DNA of 64,000 nt from CAZSSM01 sp964609385 (GCA_964609385.1 CAZSSM010000036.1:3032-67031), one strand, 5' to 3'; positions 19,501-27,990 are shown, counted from the first letter of the stretch. Notes: generated by a model from the letters alone, not told the origin. Program-made: numbers and translations.

Positions 19501-19645
19501 CGAGGAGATGCTGGTCACCGACGAGTCGCCCATGCCCGCCGGGCTTCTGGAGAACCTCCAGGCCGACGAGGTCCGCGACCTCATCCGCTACCTCCAGACT
19601 CCCGTCCAAGTCCCGCTCCCCGAGGATATCGCGACCGACGATTGA
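16502..19645 (+). CDS. PVC-type membrane-bound dehydrogenase with HEAT-like middle and c-type haem domain
   Basis: About 1047 residues. I prefer GTG 16502 because GGGAGG sits eight bases upstream; ATG 16517 is the alternative. A signal peptide (MGVRGALVAIVLVGVGGASM) follows. Residues about 60-450 match the planctomycete membrane-bound dehydrogenase propeller domain (IEMPEGFVVTPF, AMAWDGRGRLWIAENYTY, ILEDVDGDGLFEPGE, NFANGLRFGPDGWLYGRCG, GGHAHSGATIYLGDDWP). The middle (450-880) is helical and HEAT-like. The C-terminus carries one haem site CSSCH in GRALFNAQCSSCH and the typical planctomycete haem-binding end (GPNLTGSGRHDLDYLLENI, DLIRYLQTPVQVPLP). It is probably a periplasmic oxidoreductase for carbohydrate-derived substrates. 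Substrate and cofactor are not determined. Confidence 0.85.
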   Translation: MWGIGMGVRGALVAIVLVGVGGASMPGRVAPSPTVAEDRVPPNSERNPGDPGDPRAIAKRIEMPEGFVVTPFTSEPVVRNPIAMAWDGRGRLWIAENYTYAERSMRFDLDLKDRVLILEDVDGDGLFEPGEGEPRTVFTEEVQRLTGLEIGHGGTWLMCPPQLLFVPDADGDDVPDGPPTVVLDGFEVATENHHNFANGLRFGPDGWLYGRCGASCPGLIGAPGTPDADRQQLVGGIWRYHPTRGDFEVLASGTTNPWGHDWNAVGEAFFINTVNGHLWHIIPGAHHVRPHTMDPNRHVYELIDFHADHWHFDTGKSWMDSRDGAANSYGGGHAHSGATIYLGDDWPEIYRDRLLTLNFHGRRINQEVLERQGSGYLARHREDLFLSPDPWFRGIELGYGPDGGVFVLDWSDTGECHENTGVHRTSGRIYKITYGPPETKDVGDLRDLPAVDLVDLHRHPNAWFVRQARLILNERAAVGTLDDEAARDGLSVILDQTTDPLHRVRALMSLGAAGLADHDRLVALLNDDDEHIRTWAVRFLTDAWPLDGVVGPTRQAERRRDAVLEAYRGIEADLLRLAQTDPSGLVRLTLASTLQRLPVSERSALAVALAARPEDADDHNLPLMVWYGLIPVADERPGDLLPVAKASAWPTTRRLIARRLAETIGDRSDAFNDLLRLAAEADSPDLALDVLDGMTEALRGLRKARPPAHWVDFNRALVDVNDPAVQTKLRDLNVLFGDGRALDDVRRIALDDEADLQSRIDALETLIASRPDDLRDLCKDLLTVRHLNLTAAKGLTLFDDPAIGLAIVENYRRFRAHERPGVVALLVSRPAFVPALLDRIAEGAIDTSALTPYHIRQIHSYGDPGLTSRTTEVWGSLGTAPEEKQRTIAELRDRLTAEVLGEADPSHGRALFNAQCSSCHILYGIGQQVGPNLTGSGRHDLDYLLENIVTPSAVVSADYRMSVLFLLDGRVLNGLITERNERTITLRTLDDTLTIARDDIEEMLVTDESPMPAGLLENLQADEVRDLIRYLQTPVQVPLPEDIATDD

Positions 19646-20421
19646 TGGGATCTTTCAAAAGGTCGATCTCGGAAACTTTTGGGGAAGATCTTCTTCTCAT
19701 GTTAGCTCATGAGGCGGCTTTGGTGTTGCCCTTGGCCCCCAGCCCACCGGGCGCCGAGCACGGATGGCTGGGGACTCCGACGCGCAGCGAGCAGACCCCG
19801 GGGTCGATGGTTCGAGTCGGCCCACCCATCGTCGGAACGGTTGGTGTCCTCACCCGGTTCGGCCCCAGAGTCTGGCCCCAATGCGAACTCATCGGGTCGC
19901 TGGGGCTGAGCCGAAGGTCCAGCCTCTGGCTCGCTAGGGGTGTGGCCGAGACCGACACCCGATCGACCTCATGAGCCGAGATGGCCTGGGCCTCGATGTG
20001 AAGTTCCTGAGGAGGAACGTGCCTCACACGAAGGGTCACCCGATCGGCACCTCCAGGGCTTTCCGGCCTCGCGTTTCCGGCCGTTTTTACTCGTCGATGC
20101 GGGGTTGCAGCCGCTACAATCCGTACGTCGATTCGGTCTCCGCGCATACAAGCCCGTCTCGGTCGATCGTATGAAGATCGGTCGATAGTTCGATCCGTAT
20201 GATGCCGAATTGCCAAAGAGTCTCCGCTCCTCGCGATCGTGCGGATCCTGTCTCGGCGCGGATCCGCTCCGGCGCCCCGTGTCGCGCGGGTCTGACGATC
20301 GACCTGGGCAACGCATCCACGGTGATGTCGCGGAGACCCGACCCCACGGACGGTGGGTCGGAGCGACACCCGGTTCCTTGCGCAGCCGATCGCCCGGCGA
20401 TCCTCCGGGGCGCCGCGCGTC
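19646..20421. other. Long intergenic region, no gene seen
   Basis: About 776 bases between the ends of a plus-strand and a minus-strand gene. Open frames exist on both strands but are Arg/Pro-rich, lack family resemblance and look like high-GC artefacts. A T-loop-like GGTTCGAGT at about 19808 has no matching acceptor stem. I cannot identify any function. Confidence 0.4.
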
Positions 20422-21276
20422 TCATTCCCGCTGAGGCCGCAACCGACCGGCCAACGCGACCGAGCCGGACGTCCGGTCAAACGAGGCCTCGACCAGAGGT
20501 CGAAGCCGTCTCCCAAGCGCGTTTCGCGCGACCGGACTAGGGATCGGGAGCCCCTCGAGTTCCCCACCGCGCAGGGCGAGGACGCCGGCCCGCCAGCGGT
20601 AGGCCAAGGCCAAGGCCAAACGGAACGCCCCGATCAGGGCGAAACTCGCCAGCATGATGGGGAATACCACCAAGGCCAGCACGACGATCGCAATGAGGAC
20701 GACCAGGACGCCCACGATGACTCCAACAGCCTCCGCAACCTGTTCCAGCGTCGGATCACGGCGCAGCGCGGCCTCATCGACCTCGGCTGGCGTCGTCGGC
20801 ATGTCCTCGGATGGAGCGTCCTCGACCCAGACCGGTTGCGGAGGCTCGGGCGGGCGGACTGGAGTCGGCGTCGGCGTGGTCTCATAGACCCAAGGCGGTC
20901 GGGACCCGATGACGATCTCGATTGGCGCCTCTTCCACGACCACCCAGGCAATCGGGAGAGGTTCTGAGGAGCGGTTGCCAAGGGTTCGTCGTGGTTCGGT
21001 TCGGGGTCGCGGGGAAGGCTCAGGTTCCGGTTCGGCCGGTCTCTGACGGGCGGCCTCGGCAGCCTGATCCGCGTATTCCAACGCCTTGATGAAGGCCTCG
21101 AAGAACCGGCAGTGCGGATCCTCCTCCTCGCACTCCTTATAGGCGGCTTCGCCGAGGGCCAACCAACGCTTCAGGGTCGGGGCATCGACGCCGACGTCTG
21201 TACAGGCCAAATCCATCGACCGACCGGCGCGGATGGCCGTGCAGATGCGTCTGGTGATAGCCCAGTTGGGAATCAC
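20422..21276 (-). CDS. HTH (terminase-small-subunit-like) protein with C-terminal membrane anchor
   Basis: About 284 residues from GTG 21276, which has AGGA eight bases upstream; an in-frame TTG at 21372 gives a longer version. The first 70 residues (AITRRICTAIRAGRSMDLAC, VDAPTLKRWLALGEAAY, FFEAFIKALEYADQ) resemble the helix-turn-helix N-terminus of phage terminase small subunits and related transposase-like HTH proteins. A long Pro/Glu-rich linker (PEPEPSPRPRTEP, TPTPTPVRPPEPPQP) leads to a hydrophobic block (VGVIVGVLVVLIAIVVLALVV), then a second helix and a basic tail. No other phage genes are near. It may be a domesticated HTH on a membrane tether; the function is unknown. Confidence 0.6.
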   Translation of the reverse strand: MIPNWAITRRICTAIRAGRSMDLACTDVGVDAPTLKRWLALGEAAYKECEEEDPHCRFFEAFIKALEYADQAAEAARQRPAEPEPEPSPRPRTEPRRTLGNRSSEPLPIAWVVVEEAPIEIVIGSRPPWVYETTPTPTPVRPPEPPQPVWVEDAPSEDMPTTPAEVDEAALRRDPTLEQVAEAVGVIVGVLVVLIAIVVLALVVFPIMLASFALIGAFRLALALAYRWRAGVLALRGGELEGLPIPSPVARNALGRRLRPLVEASFDRTSGSVALAGRLRPQRE

Positions 21277-21913
21277 GATGTGTATCCTAGATGACCCCGA
21301 CGATCGTTGTGACCCGTTGTTGTCCCTCGACACCCCAGCGCGTTCCGAGAGACCCGCCATAGGTAGGATCAAGCGATCGGAGCGAGGCGTTCATGGGATT
21401 TTCTCGGGCGGACCCTCGAATCGGACTGAGGCGTCGTTTTCTCGGCAGAATCGGCGTGATCGGTCGCCTGACCCGACTCAAGAAGCCGGGCGATCTTGGA
21501 GGGCCGCCGGACAACGAGACCAATAACGGGGCCATCGCCCGTGGTCGGTCATCGCCCGAAGCTGATGACGGAACGATGAGAGTCGGATGCGTTGGAGAAC
21601 CTGATCGCGTGATCGTCTCTCACGCAGCCGAATGCCGGAAGACATCACGAGAAAAACGTTCTACCGGACTCTCGATACAGTTCTTGTGTTTTTCTGTTTT
21701 AGTAATTAATTCATAAATCGGATTAAGCCTCGAAGATCCGCTCCAGTTCGATTAGATGGTGGTTGGCTCGGAAATACCCAATTTTCCTATAGTGCCTGCT
21801 TGTCGCAGGTTTTGGATTATGCCAGGATGGCGGTCGTGCCGTCACAGAGTGAGTGGCGGTGTCACTTCCTTTGAGCCCGCATGAGTCCGAAAGAGCAACG
21901 AGGAGTCACGATC
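21277..21913. other. Divergent intergenic region with AT-rich block
   Basis: About 640 bases. The part from about 21650 to 21835 is clearly AT-richer and includes a short hairpin CCTGC-ttgtc-GCAGG at 21795-21809 followed by TTTT. It probably contains promoters for the flanking divergent genes. I saw no gene. Confidence 0.4.
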
Positions 21914-22942
21914 ATGTCGCGAGGTGTCTTCATCGGACATCCTCGTCGGAGGGCGTCCGGGTCGAGCCGCCGGAGGCGTGCGTCTTCGATCGGGGTCGAG
22001 GGGTTGGAGCCGATTGTTTGTCTGGACACCGGGATGGCGACAGTCGCTCCTGTCGATGGCTCGGTGGATCGACCGGTAGCACTGTTGGATCTCGAGGGGA
22101 GTTATCGAGGATATCGGGGCGGCCTCTATGACGGAGGGAGCAATGCCATCCCGTCGTCGCATCTGCGTGATGCTGAGGCAGCGGTTGCTCAGATCCTGCC
22201 GCGCGATGCGCAGGGCGGATACGCGCCGGAGACCGGTCGGATCGGATTCCTTTCGATCGGGCAATCGACCACAGGGATGATCTTCAGCACCTTCCAGGCT
22301 CGGGCTCAAGCGACTCCGGGGCGAAATCCGCGCCTCACAGTGATCAATGGGGGCCAGGATGGGATGGTCCTGCCGAACTGGCAGCGGACCGCCCGGCCCT
22401 GGGTGAACGCCCTCAACGCGGTTCAGCGCGCCGGCCTGACGCGTAATCAGGTCCAAGTCGTTTGGATCAGTCTGGCCCAGCTCTATCCGCATCGCTATGG
22501 AGCGTTCCCATCGCATGCGGAGCGCTATGCGGCGGATCTGAGCCAGGTGATCACGAGGGCCAAGCGCATCTTCCCCCACCTGCAGGTCGCCTACATCTCG
22601 ACGCGGATCTTCGGCGGATACGGCCCCCAGGGCGTGGATCCGGAGCCATACGCGTATGAGGCCGCCTTCGGGGCGCGCAGCGTCATCATGTCGCAGATCG
22701 CCGGCGATGCCGGGCTCAATTTCACACCGGAGCGTGGCCGCGTCGAAGCGCCCTTGCTGCTCTGGGGACCCTACTTGTGGGCGAACGGGACGCAACCCAG
22801 CTCGACGGGCCTGACCTGGGCACGATCCGATTTTGCCGCCGACGGCGTCCATCCCTCGCCGACGGGCCGGGCCAAGGCGGCTTCCGAACTCCTGGAGTTC
22901 TTCACCACCGAACCGACGGCGGTCTCGTGGTTCCTTGCCTGA
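21914..22942 (+). CDS. SGNH-hydrolase-like exported protein
   Basis: 342 residues from ATG 21914 (GAGGAG eight bases upstream). There is no classical signal peptide; instead the basic N-terminus RRRRASSIGVEGLEPIVCLD resembles the planctomycete LEPR-type leader found on surface proteins. The domain has a GDSL/SGNH flavour: IGFLSIGQSTTGM with Ser118 as candidate nucleophile (GQS, as in sialate acetylesterases), VINGGQDGMV, VVWISLAQLYP, and the terminal DGVHPSPTGRAK block supplying Asp310 and His313. SGNH enzymes remove acyl groups from glycans or lipids. The spacing is right for the fold, but identity to any named enzyme is not evident. It is a lone gene, convergent with a methyltransferase. 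Confidence 0.65.
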   Translation: MSRGVFIGHPRRRASGSSRRRRASSIGVEGLEPIVCLDTGMATVAPVDGSVDRPVALLDLEGSYRGYRGGLYDGGSNAIPSSHLRDAEAAVAQILPRDAQGGYAPETGRIGFLSIGQSTTGMIFSTFQARAQATPGRNPRLTVINGGQDGMVLPNWQRTARPWVNALNAVQRAGLTRNQVQVVWISLAQLYPHRYGAFPSHAERYAADLSQVITRAKRIFPHLQVAYISTRIFGGYGPQGVDPEPYAYEAAFGARSVIMSQIAGDAGLNFTPERGRVEAPLLLWGPYLWANGTQPSSTGLTWARSDFAADGVHPSPTGRAKAASELLEFFTTEPTAVSWFLA

Positions 22943-23007
22943 GTGATCCCGGTCGGTCGTTCAGGTGTTGGCCCGCCGGGTCGTCGCGCGGATCCCGAAC
23001 GACATGC

Positions 23008-23832
23008 TCAGGCGGTGCCCACTCCGCAGAGGGCCTCTGAGGCGATCGCGAAGGGTTGGTTCCCAAAGCGCTTGTGGAGCAGGTCGCGTAGCCGATCCCG
23101 GACGCGGCCTTCCGAGCCCGGCCCCAGCTTGGCGAAGACGGCATCGAAGAACGGGTTGCGGTGGGCGTCGGTCAATAGCTCGTCGGGGGCTGGGAAGGGC
23201 CAGTCGTGTTGGAGTGGGTGGACCTCGACCCCGTCAAGTCCCGCCTCGTTGAGGGCCTGGTGGAGCCCCTCCGGCGTTTGCATGCGCGTCCAACCTTCGG
23301 GTCGGTCGAAGCCGTCGAAGTCGGGATATTCGGCGACGATCGCCTCCCGCCAGATCGCCAGATGGCCCATTCGCTCGGGCTCGCGCCAGACCGTCACCGC
23401 GAGGCGACCGCCCGGCCGCGTGACCCGGCGCGCTTCGGTCAGCCCGCGTCGATGATCCGGAAACAGGAAGATCCCGAAGACCGAGCTGACGATGTCGAAG
23501 GCCCCGTCCTCAAGGTCGAGAGCCTGGCCGTCCATGACCCGGCATTCGACGTCGAGCCCCTCTTGCGCAACGCGTCGCGTGAGGTAGTCGATCATCGCTT
23601 CGGAGAAGTCGACCGCCAACACTTGGGCCCCGGCCCGCGCCGCGATGGTCGTCAACGCACCGGTCCCGGCGGCGACGTCGAGCAGCCGAACGCCGGGCGT
23701 GACCCCAAGCAGCTCTAGCGTCGACCGAGCGAACAGCGCCGTGCCCGGTTCAGAGAGCCGCGCGTAACTCGACGCCGCGTTGTCCCAACCGGCTCGATCA
23801 TGAAGCGATCCCAGATCCGTCAAGGTAGACAC
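23008..23832 (-). CDS. Class I SAM-dependent methyltransferase
   Basis: About 274 residues. Motif I LLDVAAGTGALTTIAARAGAQ (as LLDVAAGTGAL), the acidic residue in VLAVDFSEAMI, and the later VSSVFGIFLFPDHRRGLTE and RPGGRLAVTVWRE follow the Methyltransf_11/25 layout used by UbiE-like and small-molecule methyltransferases. The start is GTG 23832 with AAGGGGA immediately upstream, tight spacing, so a start a few codons later is possible. Cytosolic. The acceptor is unknown, and the neighbours (SGNH hydrolase, RCK protein) give no clue. Confidence 0.8.
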   Translation of the reverse strand: MSTLTDLGSLHDRAGWDNAASSYARLSEPGTALFARSTLELLGVTPGVRLLDVAAGTGALTTIAARAGAQVLAVDFSEAMIDYLTRRVAQEGLDVECRVMDGQALDLEDGAFDIVSSVFGIFLFPDHRRGLTEARRVTRPGGRLAVTVWREPERMGHLAIWREAIVAEYPDFDGFDRPEGWTRMQTPEGLHQALNEAGLDGVEVHPLQHDWPFPAPDELLTDAHRNPFFDAVFAKLGPGSEGRVRDRLRDLLHKRFGNQPFAIASEALCGVGTA

Positions 23833-24013
23833 TCCCCTTCATGGATTGCGGGTTTCACTGCCCGAGCCGAGCCTTCGGGTAGCTCTCTTCGAGCCCGTCA
23901 AATTCCCGAACCAAGGGTGCTTCCCGGCCCGGAAAGTTCCCCGAAGCCTACTGGGGCGACTCCCTAAAGGACCTTCGATGGGGTAGGTCAGGTCGGTTCA
24001 AGGATGGTGCGGG

Positions 24014-25087
24014 CTAACCGACGTCTTTGGCCTCGCGCGGAACGGGGGTTTCCGCCGAAGCGTCCTCATCATTGAGGCGTTCCAAGTCGACGAGCAGGGG
24101 CATGGGGGCGATGACGAGGACCTCGTCACCGCCTTGGAGGGTGAGTTCGCCGGCCGGGTTGACGTCGACACGCTCGCCGCTACGGTGCATGACGACGTTG
24201 ACCTGGCGGTCGGCCTGGAGCTGGCCCACGGTGCGTCCGGCCAGTCCGCCCTGGGCGCGGACGATGATGTCGGTCAGGTGCAGCGAGCGTCCGCCCATCT
24301 CGAAGGACTGGTAGACCTTGCGTCGGGTCGCGGCGGCGACGAAGGCCGGCGCTGAGACCCGCGCCGTGGAGATCGCCGGGATGTGGAACGCGCCGGCGAA
24401 CTTGGTGGCCAGCGTGTCGTCGTAGAGCCGGACCACGATCCGCGCCTTGGGGTTGAGGTCCATCGCCGTCAGGGCCGCGTCGAGGTTGGTCAGGTCGTCG
24501 CTGGTAGCCAGGATCACCGAGGCGGCCTTGGCCGTGCCGGCATGTTCCAGGGTTCTCGGCTGTCGCGCATCGCCGAGGATCAAGGGGACGCCGATCTCCT
24601 TGAGGTCCTCGGCGCCGACGACGTGCGGCTCCTGCCGATCGACCGCCACCACCGCCTCGTTCAAGGCCCGCAGCTCGCGGATGATCTGCACGCCCACCCC
24701 GCCGGTGCCGACCACCACTACATGATTCCGGTACAGTGATGCCACCATCCGTTGCCACTCCTGGAGCTGCTCCTTGCGGCTGACGATCAGGAAGCCCAAC
24801 CGCACGACCGAATCGGCGATCGCCCCCAGACCAATGATCGGGATCAGGAAGAAGAGCGGTTGCAGATACCACTCGTCGGGGAAATCGATCGAGCTTTCCA
24901 CGAAGATCAGGAGGAAGACGGCGTAGCAGGCCTGGCCGAACTCCAGCTCCTCGTGGTGATAATACCGCTGGAGCAACGCGCCACCGCCCACCACCAGCGT
25001 CGAGAAGATCATCAACGGCCAGCGGAACTCATGCAGCAGATAGGCGAGGTACCGGAGCGTGATCTGGAACTGGTTCGGTTGCGACAT
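24014..25087 (-). CDS. RCK/TrkA-N NAD-binding membrane protein, ion-channel-like
   Basis: About 357 residues from ATG 25087. Two to three membrane helices occupy residues 10-95 (FRWPLMIFSTLVVGGGALL, CYAVFLLIFVESS, FFLIPIIGLGAI), followed by a Rossmann domain (VVVVGTGGVGVQIIREL, acidic VVAVDRQEP, VILATSDDLTNLDAAL) and a TrkA-C domain at the end (GLAGRTVGQLQ, GDEVLVIAP). The layout is that of bacterial potassium channels gated by RCK domains. However, the pore loop lacks the TVGYG filter: the equivalent segment reads ESSIDFPDEWYLQP. It may be a non-conducting regulator, a channel of other selectivity, or a Trk accessory protein. An ATG 195 bases upstream in the same frame is less likely. Confidence 0.75.
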   Translation of the reverse strand: MSQPNQFQITLRYLAYLLHEFRWPLMIFSTLVVGGGALLQRYYHHEELEFGQACYAVFLLIFVESSIDFPDEWYLQPLFFLIPIIGLGAIADSVVRLGFLIVSRKEQLQEWQRMVASLYRNHVVVVGTGGVGVQIIRELRALNEAVVAVDRQEPHVVGAEDLKEIGVPLILGDARQPRTLEHAGTAKAASVILATSDDLTNLDAALTAMDLNPKARIVVRLYDDTLATKFAGAFHIPAISTARVSAPAFVAAATRRKVYQSFEMGGRSLHLTDIIVRAQGGLAGRTVGQLQADRQVNVVMHRSGERVDVNPAGELTLQGGDEVLVIAPMPLLVDLERLNDEDASAETPVPREAKDVG

Positions 25088-25324
25088 CCCGACTCGATCG
25101 CAGTTGGGCGAGGCGGCCGGAGATCGATCGGCGCCATCGATCGACACCGAAGGTCTCCACAACGGTCTCCCGAGACCCATCCTAGCCTCGGGTCGAAACG
25201 GCCTTCGATGGTACCATAACTCCCGAGGCCTCGGGACAGGCTGCTTCGGAGCCGTCGGCCTCCGGAGACTGGGACGAACCATGGCGGTTCGGAACGGTCT
25301 CGGGGTGGCTTCCCGTGATCGTCG

Positions 25325-26074
25325 CTAACGGACGCGCGGTCCGCCGTGCTGTTCGTACTCGTCGAGTACGCCGCGTGAATAGTGCTTGCCGTGGACCAGC
25401 CCGGTGAAGACCTCGGCGACGAACTCGCTATAGTTGCGGTTCCCGACGTAGCTGCTGACCTGCTGCGCGAGGCGGGCCGGCACCGCCGGGGCATTGCGCC
25501 GTCGCGAGTTCCAGAAGGCGATCTCGGCGCGATGCTCGTGGAGCAGGTGGCCGATCTCGTGGACGACGACTGCCGTCGCCTTCGCCGAGGCCTTCGTCGA
25601 CTGGTACTCCCGCTTGATCGCGAGCCACCAGCGGACGACATTCCAGTGGCTCCGGCGCTGATCGTCGTAGAGCTGATCGGGGACGCCGCGTGGGCCTAAC
25701 TGGCCCATGCCGCCGATCCGGTTCTGGCCCGCCATCACTCGGTTGACCTGAAACATCATCCGGTCGCCGAGGAACAACGATCGGCGCCCACCGAGTCCCT
25801 CGGGCGACCAGCAGGCCTCGCAGTTGACGTCGGCCCCGAAGTAGACCGGCAAAGTGTTGAGCCCGAGGAAGGCGTTCGGGACCCGACGCCCGACCAGTTC
25901 GACGGCGTTCCGGAGCGCAGCGTATTTGGACTCAACCCGCTGATCGCTGCTGTCCAGCGTGACATGGACGTTCAGGCCCGCGATCAGCTCGGGCGGGAGC
26001 AGGACCCGTGTGCCCTGGAGTCGGACGAGATTGGCTTCGGCGGACACCGCGACCTCCCCACGCAAACGAACCAT
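25325..26074 (-). CDS. Zincin-like putative metalloprotease
   Basis: 249 residues. The central HEIGHLLHEH (H172, E173, H176) is the HExxH zinc motif, and the segment SEFVAEVFTG about 45 residues later offers a glutamate ligand as in gluzincins of the anthrax-lethal-factor-like group. A Cys pair in NCEAC (residues 84-88) may add a disulfide or metal site. No signal peptide was seen, so cytosolic action or export by another route is possible. I could not name the family. It is adjacent to, but not overlapping, the Fic gene on the same strand (gap 167 bases). The start is ATG 26074 without a strong ribosome-binding site, so a later start is possible. Confidence 0.6.
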   Translation of the reverse strand: MVRLRGEVAVSAEANLVRLQGTRVLLPPELIAGLNVHVTLDSSDQRVESKYAALRNAVELVGRRVPNAFLGLNTLPVYFGADVNCEACWSPEGLGGRRSLFLGDRMMFQVNRVMAGQNRIGGMGQLGPRGVPDQLYDDQRRSHWNVVRWWLAIKREYQSTKASAKATAVVVHEIGHLLHEHRAEIAFWNSRRRNAPAVPARLAQQVSSYVGNRNYSEFVAEVFTGLVHGKHYSRGVLDEYEQHGGPRVR

Positions 26075-26241
26075 TCAAGGTCGGTCCCCCCCATCTCAAA
26101 GGAGCCCGACCCGCAAACGCACGACCGTAGAGATATAGGTCGTGGAAGATGATCCTCAGCCGAGGATCATCCGAGGACCGACTCCGATCATCGCACGCGT
26201 TGATTTGGATCCGCGAAGGGCGGACGGCCCATCGAGGGTTT

Positions 26242-27402
26242 CTAGGCGTCGCGACGCTTCAACTTCTCGCCGAGGTTCGGGATGGGATAGAACGTCAAGG
26301 CCTTGCCCTGCTTGCGTTCGATCAGGAGCCCGAGTTCGGCCAATCTTTTCAGGTCCGTCCTCGCCGTATCGTACGCAACTCGATGAGATAACCTATGATG
26401 ATCGATGGTGTAGCAGTGCCCGGGATTCCTAAGGGCATGGGCGATGACCTGGGCCTGACGCGAATTGAGGTTCTGCTCACCCCGGATTAAGCTCGCCGCT
26501 TCGCTGGCCTCTAATGATTTCTTTTGCACGAACTCGAACAGTCGATCGATCGCTTTCATCATTAGTTCGCAGTGGTGAGTAAGAAAATAAGTTAGATCAT
26601 TTTCGTCTGTTTCGGTTTCGAGGAACGCTCGCCCATACTTGACTGGTGCTTCCAAGATGATCGAGGAAATGGAGACGAAATCAAACAACCAGTATCCATG
26701 GCGAAGCATTGACCAGTAGAAGATTGCCCGTGCTGTCCTGCCGTTCCCGTCCACGAACGGATGATCGTAGGCGAGCCAGAAATGCAAGATCATCGATCGG
26801 ATAACAGGGTGAACAAAAATTTTTCCTCCACGTTGATTTGCGAATTCGCACATCTGGTCCATCCTTCGCGGCAGCGAGGAAGCTGGTGGGGGGCGATGAA
26901 GTTTCTCGCCGTATTCGTCGGCCACGACCACCGACTCATTCTCACGGCGTAGCCTTCCTGCGGCCGATGGGTCGTCGAGGACGCCGTTGGTGATGATCCT
27001 GTGGATTTCGAAGATCAATTCCGGTGTGAGAGGGATGTTCTTCACCTCGCGGATCTTCTCCATGGCTTGATAGTTGTTGAGCACCATCTGTTCTCCACGG
27101 CTTGCTGGTCGCACCTCCGACTTGATGAGTTCCTTGGCTCGCTGTCGAGTCGTACACGCCCCTTCAAGCTGACTCGAGGTAAAGGCCTCTTCAACCAAGG
27201 TTCTCATAATGTAATAGTTCCGCGTGTTCTGGTTCAGGATCGGTTCCGGAACCGGGCTCGCCGCAAGTCCGATCTCCGTCGATTCCGTGTCTAAGACGCG
27301 TAGCGTTCCCCCACCTAGCAAATCGATTTTGTGTAATGACGGGAGCATTGCTTCAGTCAGGTAGCTGAATGAAGCCCCCGAATTATCTACTAAAGGAATC
27401 AC
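26242..27402 (-). CDS. Fic family protein (predicted AMP-transferase) with internal inhibitory motif
   Basis: 386 residues. HPFVDGNGRTAR at 214-225 is the catalytic Fic motif with its histidine and phosphate-binding loop intact. TSSQLEGA around residues 75-82 matches the N-terminal inhibitory helix (S/T)xxxE(G/N), the glutamate being E80, so auto-inhibition of class II type is expected. The last 80 residues (LNSRQAQVIAHALRN, IDHHRLSHRVAYDTARTDLKRL) look like a winged helix DNA-binding domain, common in the Fic/winged-helix subgroup. It probably transfers AMP from ATP to protein hydroxyls, with a regulatory role. No separate antitoxin is adjacent. The start (GTG 27402) is weakly supported; ATG 27348 is an alternative. 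The base composition is more AT-rich than upstream genes. Confidence 0.85.
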   Translation of the reverse strand: MIPLVDNSGASFSYLTEAMLPSLHKIDLLGGGTLRVLDTESTEIGLAASPVPEPILNQNTRNYYIMRTLVEEAFTSSQLEGACTTRQRAKELIKSEVRPASRGEQMVLNNYQAMEKIREVKNIPLTPELIFEIHRIITNGVLDDPSAAGRLRRENESVVVADEYGEKLHRPPPASSLPRRMDQMCEFANQRGGKIFVHPVIRSMILHFWLAYDHPFVDGNGRTARAIFYWSMLRHGYWLFDFVSISSIILEAPVKYGRAFLETETDENDLTYFLTHHCELMMKAIDRLFEFVQKKSLEASEAASLIRGEQNLNSRQAQVIAHALRNPGHCYTIDHHRLSHRVAYDTARTDLKRLAELGLLIERKQGKALTFYPIPNLGEKLKRRDA

Positions 27403-27501
27403 AGTTTTTGTTAACCGTTTGATTTTGATACCTATCCAACATTATTGAATAGTTATTCCATTTGGGTGTGTCAGGTGACGAAGTTTGTCTTAGTGAAGAT
27501 A

Positions 27502-27531
27502 TTGACAATTTACTGTTAAGACAATTACAAT
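27502..27531 (+). promoter_or_regulatory. Candidate sigma-70-like promoter
   Basis: TTGACA (27502-27507), an 18-base spacer, then TACAAT (27526-27531). The region is AT-rich and lies between divergent genes. Direction fits the ADP-ribosylglycohydrolase gene about 675 bases downstream, although that distance is large. Predicted by eye only. Confidence 0.3.
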
Positions 27532-27649
27532 TTGATATATATGAATTCTTGAGGGTCTTTGTTCAAGTTGAACAAGATTTCTTTCCATGCTGGCGGAGTT
27601 TGTGGGATTCTCATGCGAGCCCTTAGGTCCCGAGAACTGGTCAGAGGCT

Positions 27650-27990
27650 GCTACCGGTTTCTACCGAATTGGTAGGAGATCCGAGCGTTGTTACCGATTT
27701 TCTGGCAAAGGTCGTAGTGGGGTTCGTTCTATATTGCTTGATTGAGTGGATGTTTTTGCCGGGCCACCAAGGATCTTCGGTGATCGGAGCCCGCTTTGCG
27801 GTCGGCTGAGATTGGGGCGAGTCGTTGCGGGATGTTGAGGATTGCCGAGTCGGGGTGCTCCCGATCTTTGATCCTGCAAATCAAGTCAAAAAATATATTG
27901 TTTTTTTGTGTGGGCGGTGTTTTTCCCTCGAGGGAGTCTTCTCAAGGATAGCTTGCCGGGTGGTTGAAAACCGGGGGGGCACTGTGGTCC
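27650..27990 (+). repeat. Island repeat, copy A
   Basis: This stretch shares interrupted but clear similarity with 31498-31833 and 34440-34675. Shared blocks in the same order are: tctaccgaattggtagg, ccaaggatc...ggtgatcgg, gcggtcggctga, tcgaggat or close variants, and tcccgatcttt. With copy B it also shares a 3' extension (tatattt...ttccctcga...gtggttg...). It contains stops in all frames used by the other copies, so it is non-coding. It precedes the ADP-ribosylglycohydrolase gene, and copy B precedes the ThuA gene. Confidence 0.65.

Noticed and set aside
19800..19830. tRNA-like T-loop GGTTCGAGT
   Set aside because: The flanking bases do not form the five-pair T stem, and no acceptor stem or anticodon arm can be found around it.
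19707..20567. Long minus-strand open frame
   Set aside because: Arg/Pro/Ser-rich, no family resemblance, and overlaps the better-supported HTH/membrane protein gene; typical of a high-GC shadow frame.
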